A stretch of DNA of 64,000 bases from CAWBRY01 sp963791295 (GTDB lineage Bacteria; Bacteroidota; Bacteroidia; Chitinophagales; Chitinophagaceae). Made by a program: the position numbers and the translations under genes. The notes beneath the pieces were generated by a model, which was given only the letters and a program-made list of their open reading frames with translations, did not search any database and had not been told where the DNA came from. Shown piece after piece: positions 35,979 to 45,524 of the stretch. The stretch covers positions 310,001-374,000 of the forward strand of contig CAWBRY010000004.1 of NCBI GenBank assembly GCA_963791295.1. Reading direction: 5' to 3'. Within the stretch, counting starts at the first letter, position 1. Each line of letters opens with the position of its first letter.

Positions 35979-38824
35979 AAGTCTTACCATTTCGAAGATT
36001 CGCACTCTTATCTATTTTATGTTCATGTTTGCATTCTGTCACATTTTCCCAATACTGGCAGCAACAGGTTGACTACATCATTGACGTAACGCTGAATGAT
36101 AAGGAGCATACCCTCGATGGTTTCGAAAAAATGGAATACAGCAACAATTCGCCCGATACTTTACGGTTTATCTGGTTTCATGTCTGGCCGAATGCATATA
36201 AGAATGATCAGACTGCGTTCAGCGATCAACTGTTGGAAAATGGCAATAGCAGCTTTTATTTCTCGGGAGCTGAACAAAAAGGATTCATCAACCGACTTGA
36301 TTTCAAAGTAAATAATGTAACTGCCAAGACTGAAGACCATCCGCATTATATCGACATCATTAAGCTAGTCCTGCCGGATCCCTTGGCGCCGGGCCAAAAA
36401 ATAAATATTTCCACTCCCTTTCACGTAAAGTTGCCCTATAATTATTCGCGCGGAGGCCATGATGGACAGAGTTACCAGGCAACTCAATGGTATCCAAAAC
36501 CGGCAGTCTATGATGCTACCGGCTGGCATCCCATGCCCTATCTCGACCAGGGTGAATTCTACAGCGAGTTTGGCACTTATGTAGTGAGCATAACAGTCCC
36601 TCAAAACTATGTCGTCGCCGCAACCGGGGAATTGCAGGACCTGGACGAGATTAATTGGCTTAAAAGCCGGACATCCTTTCGCTGGGAACCTCTAAAACAC
36701 CGGGTAAAAATTAAGGGTGGCGGATACAAAACAACTGTTCAATTATATCCGGAATCTTCCCGACAATCAAAGACCCTGCATTACAGTCAAAACAATATTC
36801 ATGACTTTGCCTGGTTTGCAGATAAGCGGTTCATTGTTAACCAGGATAGTTGCAGACTTTCGTCCGGGAAAATAATCAATGTCTTTTCTTACTACACGGA
36901 TGTTTATAAACAAGTGTGGTCAAAAAGTGTAAGGTTTGCAAAAGATGCGATACGGCACTACTCCGCACTCGTTGGAGAATATCCATATAATGTAGTAAGT
37001 GTTGTTCAGGGCCCTGCCAGTTTTGGAGGCGGTATGGAATATCCTACCATTACAGTGATCTCACCAGGAGAAAGCTCCGCGGACCTGGATAATACTATTG
37101 CCCACGAGATAGGTCACAATTGGTTTTACGGCATTTTGGCTACCAACGAAAGCGATTATCCCTGGATGGATGAAGGGATCAATACATTCTATGATAATAA
37201 GTATAGTCTCAGCAAATATGGACCGGACCCCCAATGGGAAAGAATTCAATTTGAAACAAAAGCATTTAACAAGACAGATCAGCCAATCAATACAACGTCT
37301 GAAAAATTCAGTCTCGACAATTATGACCTGGTCGCTTACTATAAAACCGGCGAATGGATGCGTTACCTCGAATCCCAAATTGGAAGCTCTAACCTGGATA
37401 AAGCAATGCAGGATTACTATCAACAATGGAAGTTCAAACATCCCCAGCCGCAAGACTTTAAAAACATCATTGCCACGAACAGTAAACAGCAAGTAGATTC
37501 AATATTCTCATATTTAGCCAGGCCCGGAATTCTTCCAAACCAGGTCAGGAAGGGATCCAAAACTATTTTCGTCGTGCCCCCTAAAAATTTGAGATCATGG
37601 CTCCAGGCACCTACGAAGGACCTTTACTTATTTGGACCAGCTATCGGCTTTAACAGCTATGATAAGTTGATGGTCGGTGGTTTCGTCACTAATGTGAAGT
37701 TCCCACCTTCTTCCCTTCAATTCTTTGTCGCGCCTATGTATGCAACCGGCTCTAAACAATTGACAGGCCTGGGATTTCTGCGCCACCAGTTCTATCCAAA
37801 TCAGCTCTTTCGAAAAGTTGAATTGAGTATCGTGGGTTCCTCTTTTACCGCGGATCAATACAATGACGAAACTGGAAAAAAGAACTTCTTGTCATTTCTA
37901 AAGATCGTTCCAGGAATAAAGCTTACATGGAAGGATAAGAACCCCCGCAGCACCTTCAATCGCTTTCTACAATTCAAGACCTTCCTGATCAGAGAAGAAG
38001 GCATCCATTTCTATCGCGAAGCCGTTGTTAACCCCCAGGGAGATACAATCATGGTGGATAAATATCAAATAACTCGTTCAAACAGAAGCCTGAATCAACT
38101 TCAATTGGTCATAGAAAATAACCGCGAATTATATCCCTATCGTGGAGAGATCAAACTGGAACAAGGCAAAGATTTTATCCGGGCTGCTTTTACAGGCAAC
38201 TATTTTTTTAATTATCCTAAAGAAGGAGGATTGAGCGTAAGGGTATTTGCAGGAAAGTTTTTTTATACCAAATCAAAAACCTTCAGCCGTCAATTTGCAA
38301 CCGACCGCTATCACTTAAACATGACAGGGGCCAATGGATATGAAGATTATACCTACAGCGACTATTTCGTCGGCAGAAATAAATTTGAAGGTTTTGCCAG
38401 TCAACAAATCATGATAAGAGACGGAGGATTTAAGGTGAGGACAGATCTGCTTGCACAAAAAGTGGGTAAGACCGACGACTGGCTGGCGGCAGCCAACATC
38501 ACTACAACGATTCCTTCCAATATCAACCCATTAAGTCTATTGCCAATAAAGATTCCGCTAAAAATATACCTTGATATAGGCACGTATGCAGAAGCCTGGA
38601 AACCCAATGCAGAAACTGATCGCTTTTTCTTTAATGCCGGACTTCAACTACCGCTTTTAAAGGAAACAATCAATTTCTATCTGCCCATTTTTTACAGCAG
38701 CGTTTACAAAAGTTATATCCAATCCACTCTTCCGAAAAAAGGCAGGCTATGGCACGTGGTGTCATTTTCTATAGATATTTCCCGTCTTAATTTGCGGAAA
38801 ATTGATCCCAAACTTGAATTTTAA
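35975..38824 (+). CDS. M1-family zinc metallopeptidase, exported
   Basis: The 949-residue protein has a signal peptide (RRFALLSILCSCLHSVTFS). It carries the M1 zinc site HEIGHNWF (H377, E378, H381) with the third ligand E400 in WMDEGIN, 18 residues after H381, and the substrate-binding segment SFGGGMEYPTI upstream. About 400 further residues are rich in aromatic beta-strands, possibly an outer-membrane-associated domain. M1 enzymes are aminopeptidases. The start overlaps the sugar-transferase stop in ATGA, so the two are translationally coupled. A typical M1 C-terminal helical domain is not evident. Confidence 0.92.
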   Translation: MKVLPFRRFALLSILCSCLHSVTFSQYWQQQVDYIIDVTLNDKEHTLDGFEKMEYSNNSPDTLRFIWFHVWPNAYKNDQTAFSDQLLENGNSSFYFSGAEQKGFINRLDFKVNNVTAKTEDHPHYIDIIKLVLPDPLAPGQKINISTPFHVKLPYNYSRGGHDGQSYQATQWYPKPAVYDATGWHPMPYLDQGEFYSEFGTYVVSITVPQNYVVAATGELQDLDEINWLKSRTSFRWEPLKHRVKIKGGGYKTTVQLYPESSRQSKTLHYSQNNIHDFAWFADKRFIVNQDSCRLSSGKIINVFSYYTDVYKQVWSKSVRFAKDAIRHYSALVGEYPYNVVSVVQGPASFGGGMEYPTITVISPGESSADLDNTIAHEIGHNWFYGILATNESDYPWMDEGINTFYDNKYSLSKYGPDPQWERIQFETKAFNKTDQPINTTSEKFSLDNYDLVAYYKTGEWMRYLESQIGSSNLDKAMQDYYQQWKFKHPQPQDFKNIIATNSKQQVDSIFSYLARPGILPNQVRKGSKTIFVVPPKNLRSWLQAPTKDLYLFGPAIGFNSYDKLMVGGFVTNVKFPPSSLQFFVAPMYATGSKQLTGLGFLRHQFYPNQLFRKVELSIVGSSFTADQYNDETGKKNFLSFLKIVPGIKLTWKDKNPRSTFNRFLQFKTFLIREEGIHFYREAVVNPQGDTIMVDKYQITRSNRSLNQLQLVIENNRELYPYRGEIKLEQGKDFIRAAFTGNYFFNYPKEGGLSVRVFAGKFFYTKSKTFSRQFATDRYHLNMTGANGYEDYTYSDYFVGRNKFEGFASQQIMIRDGGFKVRTDLLAQKVGKTDDWLAAANITTTIPSNINPLSLLPIKIPLKIYLDIGTYAEAWKPNAETDRFFFNAGLQLPLLKETINFYLPIFYSSVYKSYIQSTLPKKGRLWHVVSFSIDISRLNLRKIDPKLEF

Positions 38825-38826
38825 AT

Positions 38827-39768
38827 ATGCTCAACCAAAAAAAGATCCACTACCTCAATGCGTCTGATATCGACAAGGAAAAATGGGACCGTTGTATTGA
38901 TAACGCTACCAACGGATTGATCTATGCCTATTCGTATTATCTGGACGCGATGGCCAGGAATTGGGATGCGCTAGTCACTTTCAAAGAAGATTTGACCGAG
39001 AATGAATACGAAGCGGTAATGCCATTGACCTGGAATAAAAAATACACCATCCAATACCTCTACCAACCTTTTTTGACAGCCGAATTAGGTGTCTTCGGAA
39101 GTAGAATTGAAGGCGATGTAGTTGTTGAATTTGTAAAAGCTATTCCGACTAAGTTCCGGTTAGTAGAGATTGCGCTGAACAGTGGCCAAATTCCCGGCCT
39201 GGCTTCACGGCATGCGCGGATGAGAAAGAATTATCTGTTAAGCCTGGACAAACCATACGAAAAACTATATGGAAATTACCGGGAAAATACGCAGCGAAAT
39301 ATTAAGAAGGCGACACAGGCTGGAGTAAGTATTGAAAAGGGATTTGCCGTTGACAAGGTAATTGACCTTGCACTCAAGCAAATGGAGGACTATGGCATGG
39401 AGTCGGATGATAACGTCACTCGTTTCCGAAAACTTTATCCTTTGTTGAAGGAGCGAGGAATGGCAACGACATACGGGGTTGCGCTAAAAGATCAATTGCT
39501 GGCTTCCTGTGTTTTTTTCTTTTCCCACAACAGGGCTTATTATATATTGGTAGGCAACCATCCCGTCGGCAAATCCATCGGAGCTTCGCATGCCCTGATC
39601 GATGCATTTATCAAAGACCATGCGAACAAAGATATGATACTCGATTTCGAGGGTTCTGACATTTCAAGCCTGGCTTTGTTTTACGCCAGCTTCGGAGCTA
39701 TAGAAACCCTTTATACACAGATACGGATGAACAGGCTGCCATTTTATTTGAAATGGTTTAAGAGATAA
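38827..39768 (+). CDS. GNAT/FemAB-like acyltransferase protein
   Basis: The 313-residue soluble protein resembles FemAB-like or GNAT transferases in Bacteroidota. It has an N-terminal domain with NGLIYAYSYYLDAMARNWDALV and a second half with YGNYRENTQRNIKKATQAGVSI, LLASCVFFFSHNRAYYILVG and LDFEGSDISSLALFYASFGA, the layout of lipid II-type aminoacyl or acyl transferases. It starts 2 bp after the M1 peptidase stop and completes the envelope operon. Substrate and exact chemistry are unknown. It converges on ispD with a 12-bp gap. Confidence 0.75.
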   Translation: MLNQKKIHYLNASDIDKEKWDRCIDNATNGLIYAYSYYLDAMARNWDALVTFKEDLTENEYEAVMPLTWNKKYTIQYLYQPFLTAELGVFGSRIEGDVVVEFVKAIPTKFRLVEIALNSGQIPGLASRHARMRKNYLLSLDKPYEKLYGNYRENTQRNIKKATQAGVSIEKGFAVDKVIDLALKQMEDYGMESDDNVTRFRKLYPLLKERGMATTYGVALKDQLLASCVFFFSHNRAYYILVGNHPVGKSIGASHALIDAFIKDHANKDMILDFEGSDISSLALFYASFGAIETLYTQIRMNRLPFYLKWFKR

Positions 39769-39780
39769 TGACAATTCTGA

Positions 39781-40467
39781 TCAGCTGGGCGATGACGTCG
39801 ACATTCTTTTCTCCAATATTTTCTCTGCGATGATGAGGTCTATCGGCCTTGTGATCTTAATATTTTCGGGTTCTCCCTCGACCAGGTTTATGGCTACGCC
39901 CATCTTTTCCACTACGCTTGCCTCGTCGGTAAACGATTCCTGGTAAGGTTGTTCATACGCTTGCTTGATGATATTGCTGAAAAATGTCTGGGGTGTCTGA
40001 ATGATCGCAAGCTTTTCACGATCCAGCATTTCATTGCCGGATTTAGTTTTTATCCGGATAGTATCCAGGGCAGCAACAGCAGGTATGGCATTATCCTTTT
40101 CAAGGGCGGCTTCTGCACAACGTCGGATCAGTTCAGGGCTTGCCAGGCATCTGACCCCATCGTGGACAAACACGATCGCATGGGCATCCACCATCCGCAA
40201 TCCATTCTTCACTGATTGAAAACGAGTATCCCCTCCGACCGTCATTCGGATCCGATGCAATGCAAATTCCCTGGCAATCTGTTCCCCTTTTTCCATATGA
40301 TTTTCCGGCAGCACCAGGATGATCTGCATGTCATCATAGGCATCAGTAAAAGCCTTAACGCTATGCCATAAGATCGGCTTGCCTTTCAGTAGTTGAAATT
40401 GCTTGGGCAATTCTCCTCCCATTCGCGTACCCGCTCCTCCGGCGACGATGATGGCGTACTTGTGCAT
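39781..40467 (-). CDS. ispD: 2-C-methyl-D-erythritol 4-phosphate cytidylyltransferase
   Basis: The 228-residue protein begins with the nucleotidyltransferase motif AIIVAGGAGTRMGGELPKQF and contains VGGDTRFQSVKNGL, FVHDGVRCL and TDEASVVE, all IspD signatures. It couples CTP to methylerythritol phosphate in the MEP isoprenoid pathway, which also feeds the carotenoid genes elsewhere in the window. Length is typical. Its start codon is 8 bp from a double heptamer-repeat tract that separates it from the upstream peptidase gene. Confidence 0.95.
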   Translation of the reverse strand: MHKYAIIVAGGAGTRMGGELPKQFQLLKGKPILWHSVKAFTDAYDDMQIILVLPENHMEKGEQIAREFALHRIRMTVGGDTRFQSVKNGLRMVDAHAIVFVHDGVRCLASPELIRRCAEAALEKDNAIPAVAALDTIRIKTKSGNEMLDREKLAIIQTPQTFFSNIIKQAYEQPYQESFTDEASVVEKMGVAINLVEGEPENIKITRPIDLIIAEKILEKRMSTSSPS

Positions 40468-40474
40468 GGAGGGG

Positions 40475-40509
40475 TTGATTATTGATTATTAATTATTGAT
40501 TATTGATTA
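40475..40509. repeat. Heptamer array TTGATTA, five units
   Basis: Five 7-bp units (TTGATTA, TTGATTA, TTAATTA, TTGATTA, TTGATTA) begin 7 bp beyond the ispD start codon. They are followed after 7 bp by an unrelated-sequence heptamer array at 40517. The two arrays have the same unit length but different sequence. Confidence 0.92.
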
Positions 40510-40516
40510 TTTTATA

Positions 40517-40593
40517 CTCACCACTCACCACTCACCACTCACCACTCACCACTCACCACTCACCACTCACCACTCACCACTCACCACTCACTT
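40517..40593. repeat. Heptamer array CTCACCA, ten perfect units plus one degenerate
   Basis: Ten exact CTCACCA copies occupy 40517-40586, and an eleventh, CTCACTT, occupies 40587-40593. Read on the minus strand the unit is TGGTGAG. The TGA stop of the isoaspartyl peptidase gene (40588-40590) is part of the first minus-strand unit. The perfect copies suggest recent expansion or a high slippage rate. Similar arrays flank the S23 gene at 28105 and 28527. Confidence 0.95.
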
Positions 40594-41520
40594 ATAAATC
40601 GCAACCTCACTCACTCCTTCGCTATTCCTTAGGCCGCGATACATTCCCTCACTATTAAAGATCATTTCGGCTCTTCCGCTACTATTTACGCCGATCATTC
40701 CTCCTTCTCCATCCAATTGAAGTAGCTTATCGTGCACCACCAGGTGCATCGCCTTGTATAGACTCATCCCTTTATATTCCATCAGGCAGCTCACATCATA
40801 AGCCGCGACGGCGCGAATAAATGGTTCGCCATGACCTGTGCAACTGATCGCACAGGTCTTATTGTTCGCATAAGTGCCTGCACCGACAATAGAACTATCT
40901 CCGATCCGTCCAAATTGTTTGTTGGTCATTCCGCCTGTACTTGTGGCGGCAGCAAGGTTTCCATGAATATCAAAGGCCACCGCGCCAACCGTCCCAAATT
41001 TTTTCTTTCTTACCCTCACGTTGTGATCCAGTGCAGCCTTCGTCGTTTCTTTTAATTTTTTCCATTGATCGTAGCGGAATTGCGAGAAGAAATATTTATC
41101 ATCTTCCATTGGAATATTCATTGTGCGGGCAAAATCCGCGGCGCCCGTTCCCTGCAGCATGACATGGCCACTTTTTTCCATGACGGCCATAGCCAGTTCG
41201 ATCGGGTTACGAATATTTTTTACCGCTGCTACTGAACCTGCATTCAAGGTCTTGCCATCCATAATACAAGCATCCATTTCATGGCTTCCATCCCTGGCAA
41301 AAACAGATCCCTTGCCGGCATTAAAAAGAATGTTATCCTCCATGGAAATCACGGCAGCTTTGACCGCCTGCAAGGAGCTTCCTCCGTTTGCTAACACGTC
41401 AAAACCTGCAGCAAGTGCATCCTCCAGCCCGTCATGATAAGCCCTTTCAGATTCAGGGGTTATGTTCTTCTTCAGTATGGTGCCTGCCCCGCCGTGGATA
41501 GCAATAGTAAAGCTTGCCAT
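40588..41520 (-). CDS. Isoaspartyl peptidase / L-asparaginase (Ntn hydrolase)
   Basis: The 310-residue protein shows TIAIHGGAGTI at the N-terminus and the autocleavage and catalytic region FGTVGAVAFD with nucleophile T177. IGDSSIVGAGTYANN and CTGHGEPFIRA follow. The precursor self-cleaves before T177 into alpha and beta subunits that remove beta-aspartyl residues from damaged peptides or hydrolyse asparagine. Length matches the family. The stop codon is inside a heptamer array. Confidence 0.93.
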   Translation of the reverse strand: MASFTIAIHGGAGTILKKNITPESERAYHDGLEDALAAGFDVLANGGSSLQAVKAAVISMEDNILFNAGKGSVFARDGSHEMDACIMDGKTLNAGSVAAVKNIRNPIELAMAVMEKSGHVMLQGTGAADFARTMNIPMEDDKYFFSQFRYDQWKKLKETTKAALDHNVRVRKKKFGTVGAVAFDIHGNLAAATSTGGMTNKQFGRIGDSSIVGAGTYANNKTCAISCTGHGEPFIRAVAAYDVSCLMEYKGMSLYKAMHLVVHDKLLQLDGEGGMIGVNSSGRAEMIFNSEGMYRGLRNSEGVSEVAIYK

Positions 41521-41597
41521 TCGTAAGTAAAAACGTTTAGAAATGCAGCCGAAATTAGCTATTTTGGAAGGGAATCAACTGCCAATTTTCCCTGTCC

Positions 41598-42293
41598 ATG
41601 TTCAAGAAAACCAGAAATCTGAAACCCTCCGATTACCTCACCATCGCCGCCAATCTCGTTCCCGTTTTCGGTGTGTGGGCCTGGGACTGGAGTCCTAACG
41701 AAGTCTTCCTGGTTTACTGTCTGGAAACGATTGTCATCGGCATCTTCACCTTGATAAAGATGGGCATCATTACCATCGTGCGAAAAACGGATACCTGGTA
41801 TTCGGGCGGAGGCGTCAGTAAGCAATCCGGCCTTTTCTTTATGCTTTTCTTCCTCATGCACTATGGACTCTTTGTCGGAGTACAAATGGGAATATTTTTC
41901 GGTGTTTCCTCGATTGGAAGAGAAAGCCATGTTACCGCATTCAATTTTTTTTATAAATGGCCCGAGCTGATCAGTAATGACACGCTGATCATGTTAGGCG
42001 CTTTCGGGTTGAGCTACGGCTACAGGCTCATGACCGACTTTCTATTGCCCCGGCAGTACCGAACGATTTCACTGATGAGAGTAATGTTTCAACCCTACGG
42101 CCGGATCATCATCCAGCAACTAACGGTGATCGTGGGCAGCATGTTCCTCACATTTGGTGCCGGCAAGATATTCATACTTGTATTTGCAATCGTAAAGATC
42201 TTCTTCGAAGTATATTTCAGCTACGACGATATCCTGGAGAAAGGAATGACTGAAATGGAGAAAAAATCCGGACGCGATAAGCCGATCTCCTGA
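41598..42293 (+). CDS. DUF6498-like multi-pass membrane protein
   Basis: The 231-residue protein has about five or six hydrophobic segments and opens with KPSDYLTIAANLVPVFGVWA, followed by VFLVYCLETIVIGIFTLIKM, a pattern of DUF6498-type proteins. Function is unknown. It is transcribed divergently from the peptidase gene over a 77-bp gap and converges on the heptose kinase. A C-terminal charged tail follows the last helix. Confidence 0.75.
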   Translation: MFKKTRNLKPSDYLTIAANLVPVFGVWAWDWSPNEVFLVYCLETIVIGIFTLIKMGIITIVRKTDTWYSGGGVSKQSGLFFMLFFLMHYGLFVGVQMGIFFGVSSIGRESHVTAFNFFYKWPELISNDTLIMLGAFGLSYGYRLMTDFLLPRQYRTISLMRVMFQPYGRIIIQQLTVIVGSMFLTFGAGKIFILVFAIVKIFFEVYFSYDDILEKGMTEMEKKSGRDKPIS

Positions 42294-42308
42294 CGCCATC
42301 CATGGTCG

Positions 42309-43298
42309 TTACGTAAGAAGGTGTTCACACTCCAACAGCAACTTATCCTTGTTAATGGCTACAGTTCCAACTTCTTCACAAACCAGTCCGCCCGCGATAT
42401 TAGCAATCTCGGCCATCAGGTGAATATTCCGCGTTGCTGCATATACCAGCGAAGCCACAGCAATGACAGTATCGCCGGCACCGGAGATATCTGCAATATT
42501 TCTTAAATGTGACGGAATTATCTCTGAAACACCATTCTGCTGGTAAAAAACACCCTGGTCGGATAATGTGATAAAAGATATTTCGTGATCAAGTTGATTC
42601 TTTAATTCGGCATGTATCTTTTGTAAAAGAGGCTTGTTAGCCTCTTCAAACAAAATATTCAGGCCTTCTTTTACTTCTTTCAAATTAGGTTTGAATATAT
42701 CTGCTCCGCGATAGGCAAAAAAATTCTTTTTCTTCGGATCTGCTGCAGTTATGACGCCAGCCTGTCGCGATAATTCTATCACTTCCCGGATCAATTTCCC
42801 GGTCAGCACACCTTTATTATAATCTTCAAATATGATGATATTGGGATCTACCCGCGCGATAAAGGATTTTATTTTTTCCAACAGTGCTCTTTCATCCCGC
42901 TCCGCCAGGTCATCGGTCACTTCTTCATCAAGCCTCATCATTTGCTGATTGCGACTGATGATACGCGTCTTGCTGGTGGTCACCCGTGATGCAGTTTTCA
43001 CCATCCACGCTGTATCGATATGATTGCTTTCAAGCAGCTCTGTCAAAATCATCCCATCCTTATCGTCGCCCGTAACAGAAATTACGGAAACATGGGCACC
43101 GAGCGATTGACAATTCAATGCCACGTTTCCAGCGCCACCAATGCGATACTCCTTTCGCTCGAGAGAAACAACGGGTACCGGAGCTTCCGGCGAAATCCGG
43201 TCTACTCTTCCCCACATGTACGTATCCAACATTACGTCACCAATCACGCCTACTTTGATCGAAGCAAAGGAGTCGAACAGTTTCTTGAAGTCTTCCAT
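42309..43298 (-). CDS. rfaE1: D-glycero-beta-D-manno-heptose-7-phosphate kinase (RfaE domain I)
   Basis: The 329-residue PfkB-family kinase has VGVIGDVMLDTYMWGRVDRI, SPEAPVPVVSLERKEYRIGG, GNVALNCQSLGA and the catalytic GAGDTVIAVASLV. This is the kinase half of HldE, without the adenylyltransferase domain, as in organisms with separate HldA-type proteins. It phosphorylates heptose-7-phosphate for LPS inner-core heptose. The ATG at 43298 is chosen. The ORF extends to 43436, but the extra residues overlap the upstream permease and lack family similarity. Confidence 0.9.
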   Translation of the reverse strand: MEDFKKLFDSFASIKVGVIGDVMLDTYMWGRVDRISPEAPVPVVSLERKEYRIGGAGNVALNCQSLGAHVSVISVTGDDKDGMILTELLESNHIDTAWMVKTASRVTTSKTRIISRNQQMMRLDEEVTDDLAERDERALLEKIKSFIARVDPNIIIFEDYNKGVLTGKLIREVIELSRQAGVITAADPKKKNFFAYRGADIFKPNLKEVKEGLNILFEEANKPLLQKIHAELKNQLDHEISFITLSDQGVFYQQNGVSEIIPSHLRNIADISGAGDTVIAVASLVYAATRNIHLMAEIANIAGGLVCEEVGTVAINKDKLLLECEHLLT

Positions 43299-43308
43299 AG
43301 TCCAAAGA

Positions 43309-44748
43309 TCAGGAATGTTTTTTCTTTTGGGAAATAGCCAGGGAGTAAAGCGGAATACCGGCCAATACGATACCCAAGCCCCATAGGCTATAAACCGGTT
43401 CGAATTTGGCAAGGAAAATGCAAAATACCAGTCCAAGGATTATATATATTATCGGTAGGATGGGATAACCAAAGGCCTTATATGGTCGTTCTGCATTGGG
43501 TTGTCTCTTTCGGAGTATGAAAATCCCCACAATAGTCAGCATATAAAATAAGACAACGACAAAAGAGATCATTGTCAACAGCTCATTGTATTTTCCACTC
43601 AAAGACCAGAATGAAGCGACGAAACATTGGAGCCACAAGGCATATTGAGGAACGGCATTTTTATTTAGCGTTCCCGCCTTGTAAAAGAAAAGGTTGTCTT
43701 TCGCCATGGTGTAATAAACCCGCGCACCGGCAAGTATTAAACCATTATTGCATCCAAATGTTGAAACCATGATCAACCCCGCAATCAATATTGTACCCGA
43801 GGACGGGAAGATCTTATTTGCGGCAGAGATCGCCACCCGGTCATCCGCAGGAAATGCCAGTTCATGCAAAGGCAATACATTTAAATACATCAGGTTGGCG
43901 CTCACATATATGATCGTTACGATCAAGGTGCCAAGGAACAGGCTCAATCCAATATTTCGTTTAGGGTTCTTCATTTCTCCGGCGATAAACGTAACATTGT
44001 TCCATGCATCACTGCTAAAAATAGAACCCACCATGCTTGCAGCGATGGCGCCTACCAGCACCGTTCCTGAAATGCCGGACCAGGCAGTTGGCTCCAATGC
44101 GCCGTTTGCAGCCTTATGGCCAAGATCCTGAGTAGCGGTGAATCCGGTCTTCCAGTTCTCTGCCCAGAAGCTTTCCTTTACTAATAAGAAACCAAAGATG
44201 ATCAACCCGAAGAGCGCTAATAATTTGGCAGAAGTGAATAGTATTTGGATAAACCTTCCTTCCTTAATCCCTTTCGAATTAATATATGTAAGCAAACAAA
44301 TGATCACGATGGCTACCAATTGTCCCGAATAGACCTTGGTTATGCCGGCATCAAACAAAAAATAATTATTGCCCAGCTCAGGGACCAGGTAAGCCAGGAA
44401 TTTTGAAAAGGCCACGCCAACCGCTGCAATGGTTGCGGTTTGTATAACCGCAAAAAAGCTCCATCCATATAAGAAGCCCATCAAAGGATTATATGCTTCC
44501 TTGAGGTAGACGTATTGTCCGCCTGCTTTAGGAAACATCCCACTCAATTCACCATAGCTCAGTGCTGCAGTAATCGTCATGAAACCGGTAATCACCCAGA
44601 CTGCAATTAGCCAGCCGGCGCTACCTACGTGCCGTGTAATATCGGCGCTGACAATAAATATCCCTGATCCAATCATCGAACCCGCCACGATCATTGTTCC
44701 ATCAAATAAACCAAGAGTGGGCTTGAAACCGCTTTGTTGTTCGGCCAT
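43309..44748 (-). CDS. APC-family amino acid permease
   Basis: The 479-residue protein has twelve predicted membrane segments and begins the core with GLFDGTMIVAGSMIGSGIFI, the APC superfamily first-helix motif. A conserved LSYGELSGMFPKAGGQYVYL follows. It likely exchanges or imports amino acids; the substrate is not readable. The ATG at 44748 is taken; an in-frame ATG at 44769 adds seven residues. It lies 10 bp upstream of the heptose kinase start on the same strand, so the two may be co-transcribed despite unrelated roles. Confidence 0.9.
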   Translation of the reverse strand: MAEQQSGFKPTLGLFDGTMIVAGSMIGSGIFIVSADITRHVGSAGWLIAVWVITGFMTITAALSYGELSGMFPKAGGQYVYLKEAYNPLMGFLYGWSFFAVIQTATIAAVGVAFSKFLAYLVPELGNNYFLFDAGITKVYSGQLVAIVIICLLTYINSKGIKEGRFIQILFTSAKLLALFGLIIFGFLLVKESFWAENWKTGFTATQDLGHKAANGALEPTAWSGISGTVLVGAIAASMVGSIFSSDAWNNVTFIAGEMKNPKRNIGLSLFLGTLIVTIIYVSANLMYLNVLPLHELAFPADDRVAISAANKIFPSSGTILIAGLIMVSTFGCNNGLILAGARVYYTMAKDNLFFYKAGTLNKNAVPQYALWLQCFVASFWSLSGKYNELLTMISFVVVLFYMLTIVGIFILRKRQPNAERPYKAFGYPILPIIYIILGLVFCIFLAKFEPVYSLWGLGIVLAGIPLYSLAISQKKKHS

Positions 44749-44826
44749 GGAAAACTGTTTAGGTTTCAAGATAAGTAATTCAAATCACTTTGAGGAAGGC
44801 TGCAAACCAAACGTGCAGCGAAGCAA

Positions 44827-45414
44827 TTATTTTTTGGGCTTGTACATTTCGTTGAGCCCCCTGATCACATCTGCAGTGATGTTGAAAGCAGTATCCTTGT
44901 AGTAGAATAGCCCCTGCTCGTAAGAGACAATGTAGGAGTAATTTTTTTGCTTATTATATCCAACAAGAAATTCCTCTATCTTTTTTTTAATATCCATATT
45001 CCGTCGCATCACAAAATCCTGGTATTTCTGATCGAGTATTTGCTTTTGATCCTTAAGTTGTTCACCCAGCCGTTTCAGGTCCATCTGAGCAGCCTCGCTC
45101 TCGGTCTGGGACATCCCCTTTTGCATGTATTCATTATACTTATTGCGATAGGTCTGGTCCAATTGTCCCAGGTTGCGATTGTACTCTTCATCCTTGGCAT
45201 TGATCTCCGTTTTTACATCCTTCACCATGTTGAAATTGGCTTCAATTGAATCCATCTCAAAATACGCAATGCGGAAAGAGTTGCCTGCGGCAGGAGAATT
45301 GCTGGATGCATGCGTGACGCTACTTTTCTCCTTCTTTGCAGTTAAATGGGTAAATAATAAATACCCTACCGCAAGGACAAGTATCACATTCAACACCAAC
45401 ATCCCATTTTTCAT
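44827..45414 (-). CDS. OmpH/Skp-family periplasmic chaperone
   Basis: The 195-residue protein has an N-terminal anchor or signal segment (VLNVILVLAVGYLLF), then AYFEMDSIEANFNMVKDV and a long charged coiled coil (about 75-150), ending with a short beta region (YSYIVSYEQGLFYYKD). This is the Skp layout: a beta body with helical tentacles that hold unfolded outer-membrane proteins. Length is in family range. It is 191 bp downstream of rpoC with a terminator-like hairpin between. Confidence 0.88.
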   Translation of the reverse strand: MKNGMLVLNVILVLAVGYLLFTHLTAKKEKSSVTHASSNSPAAGNSFRIAYFEMDSIEANFNMVKDVKTEINAKDEEYNRNLGQLDQTYRNKYNEYMQKGMSQTESEAAQMDLKRLGEQLKDQKQILDQKYQDFVMRRNMDIKKKIEEFLVGYNKQKNYSYIVSYEQGLFYYKDTAFNITADVIRGLNEMYKPKK

Positions 45415-45524
45415 CTGAAAATTGTTTCGCTACTTGCAAATTAAAACCCAACAGGCCGGCAAATATAAGAAATCACGCCACTTTAGGAAACCCTTAACAC
45501 CTCAGCAACACATTAAAACGAATC

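Noticed and set aside
40517..40593. Possible CRISPR array
   Set aside because: Units are 7 bp and contiguous with no spacers, and no cas genes are near; it is a simple tandem repeat.
43299..43436. Extended N-terminus of the heptose kinase
   Set aside because: It overlaps the 3' end of the permease gene in another frame and lies before the conserved PfkB N-terminus.
44799..44819. Hairpin GCTGCA/TGCAGC between the OmpH-like gene and the permease as a terminator
   Set aside because: Short stem with no T-run; annotated nowhere to avoid over-calling.
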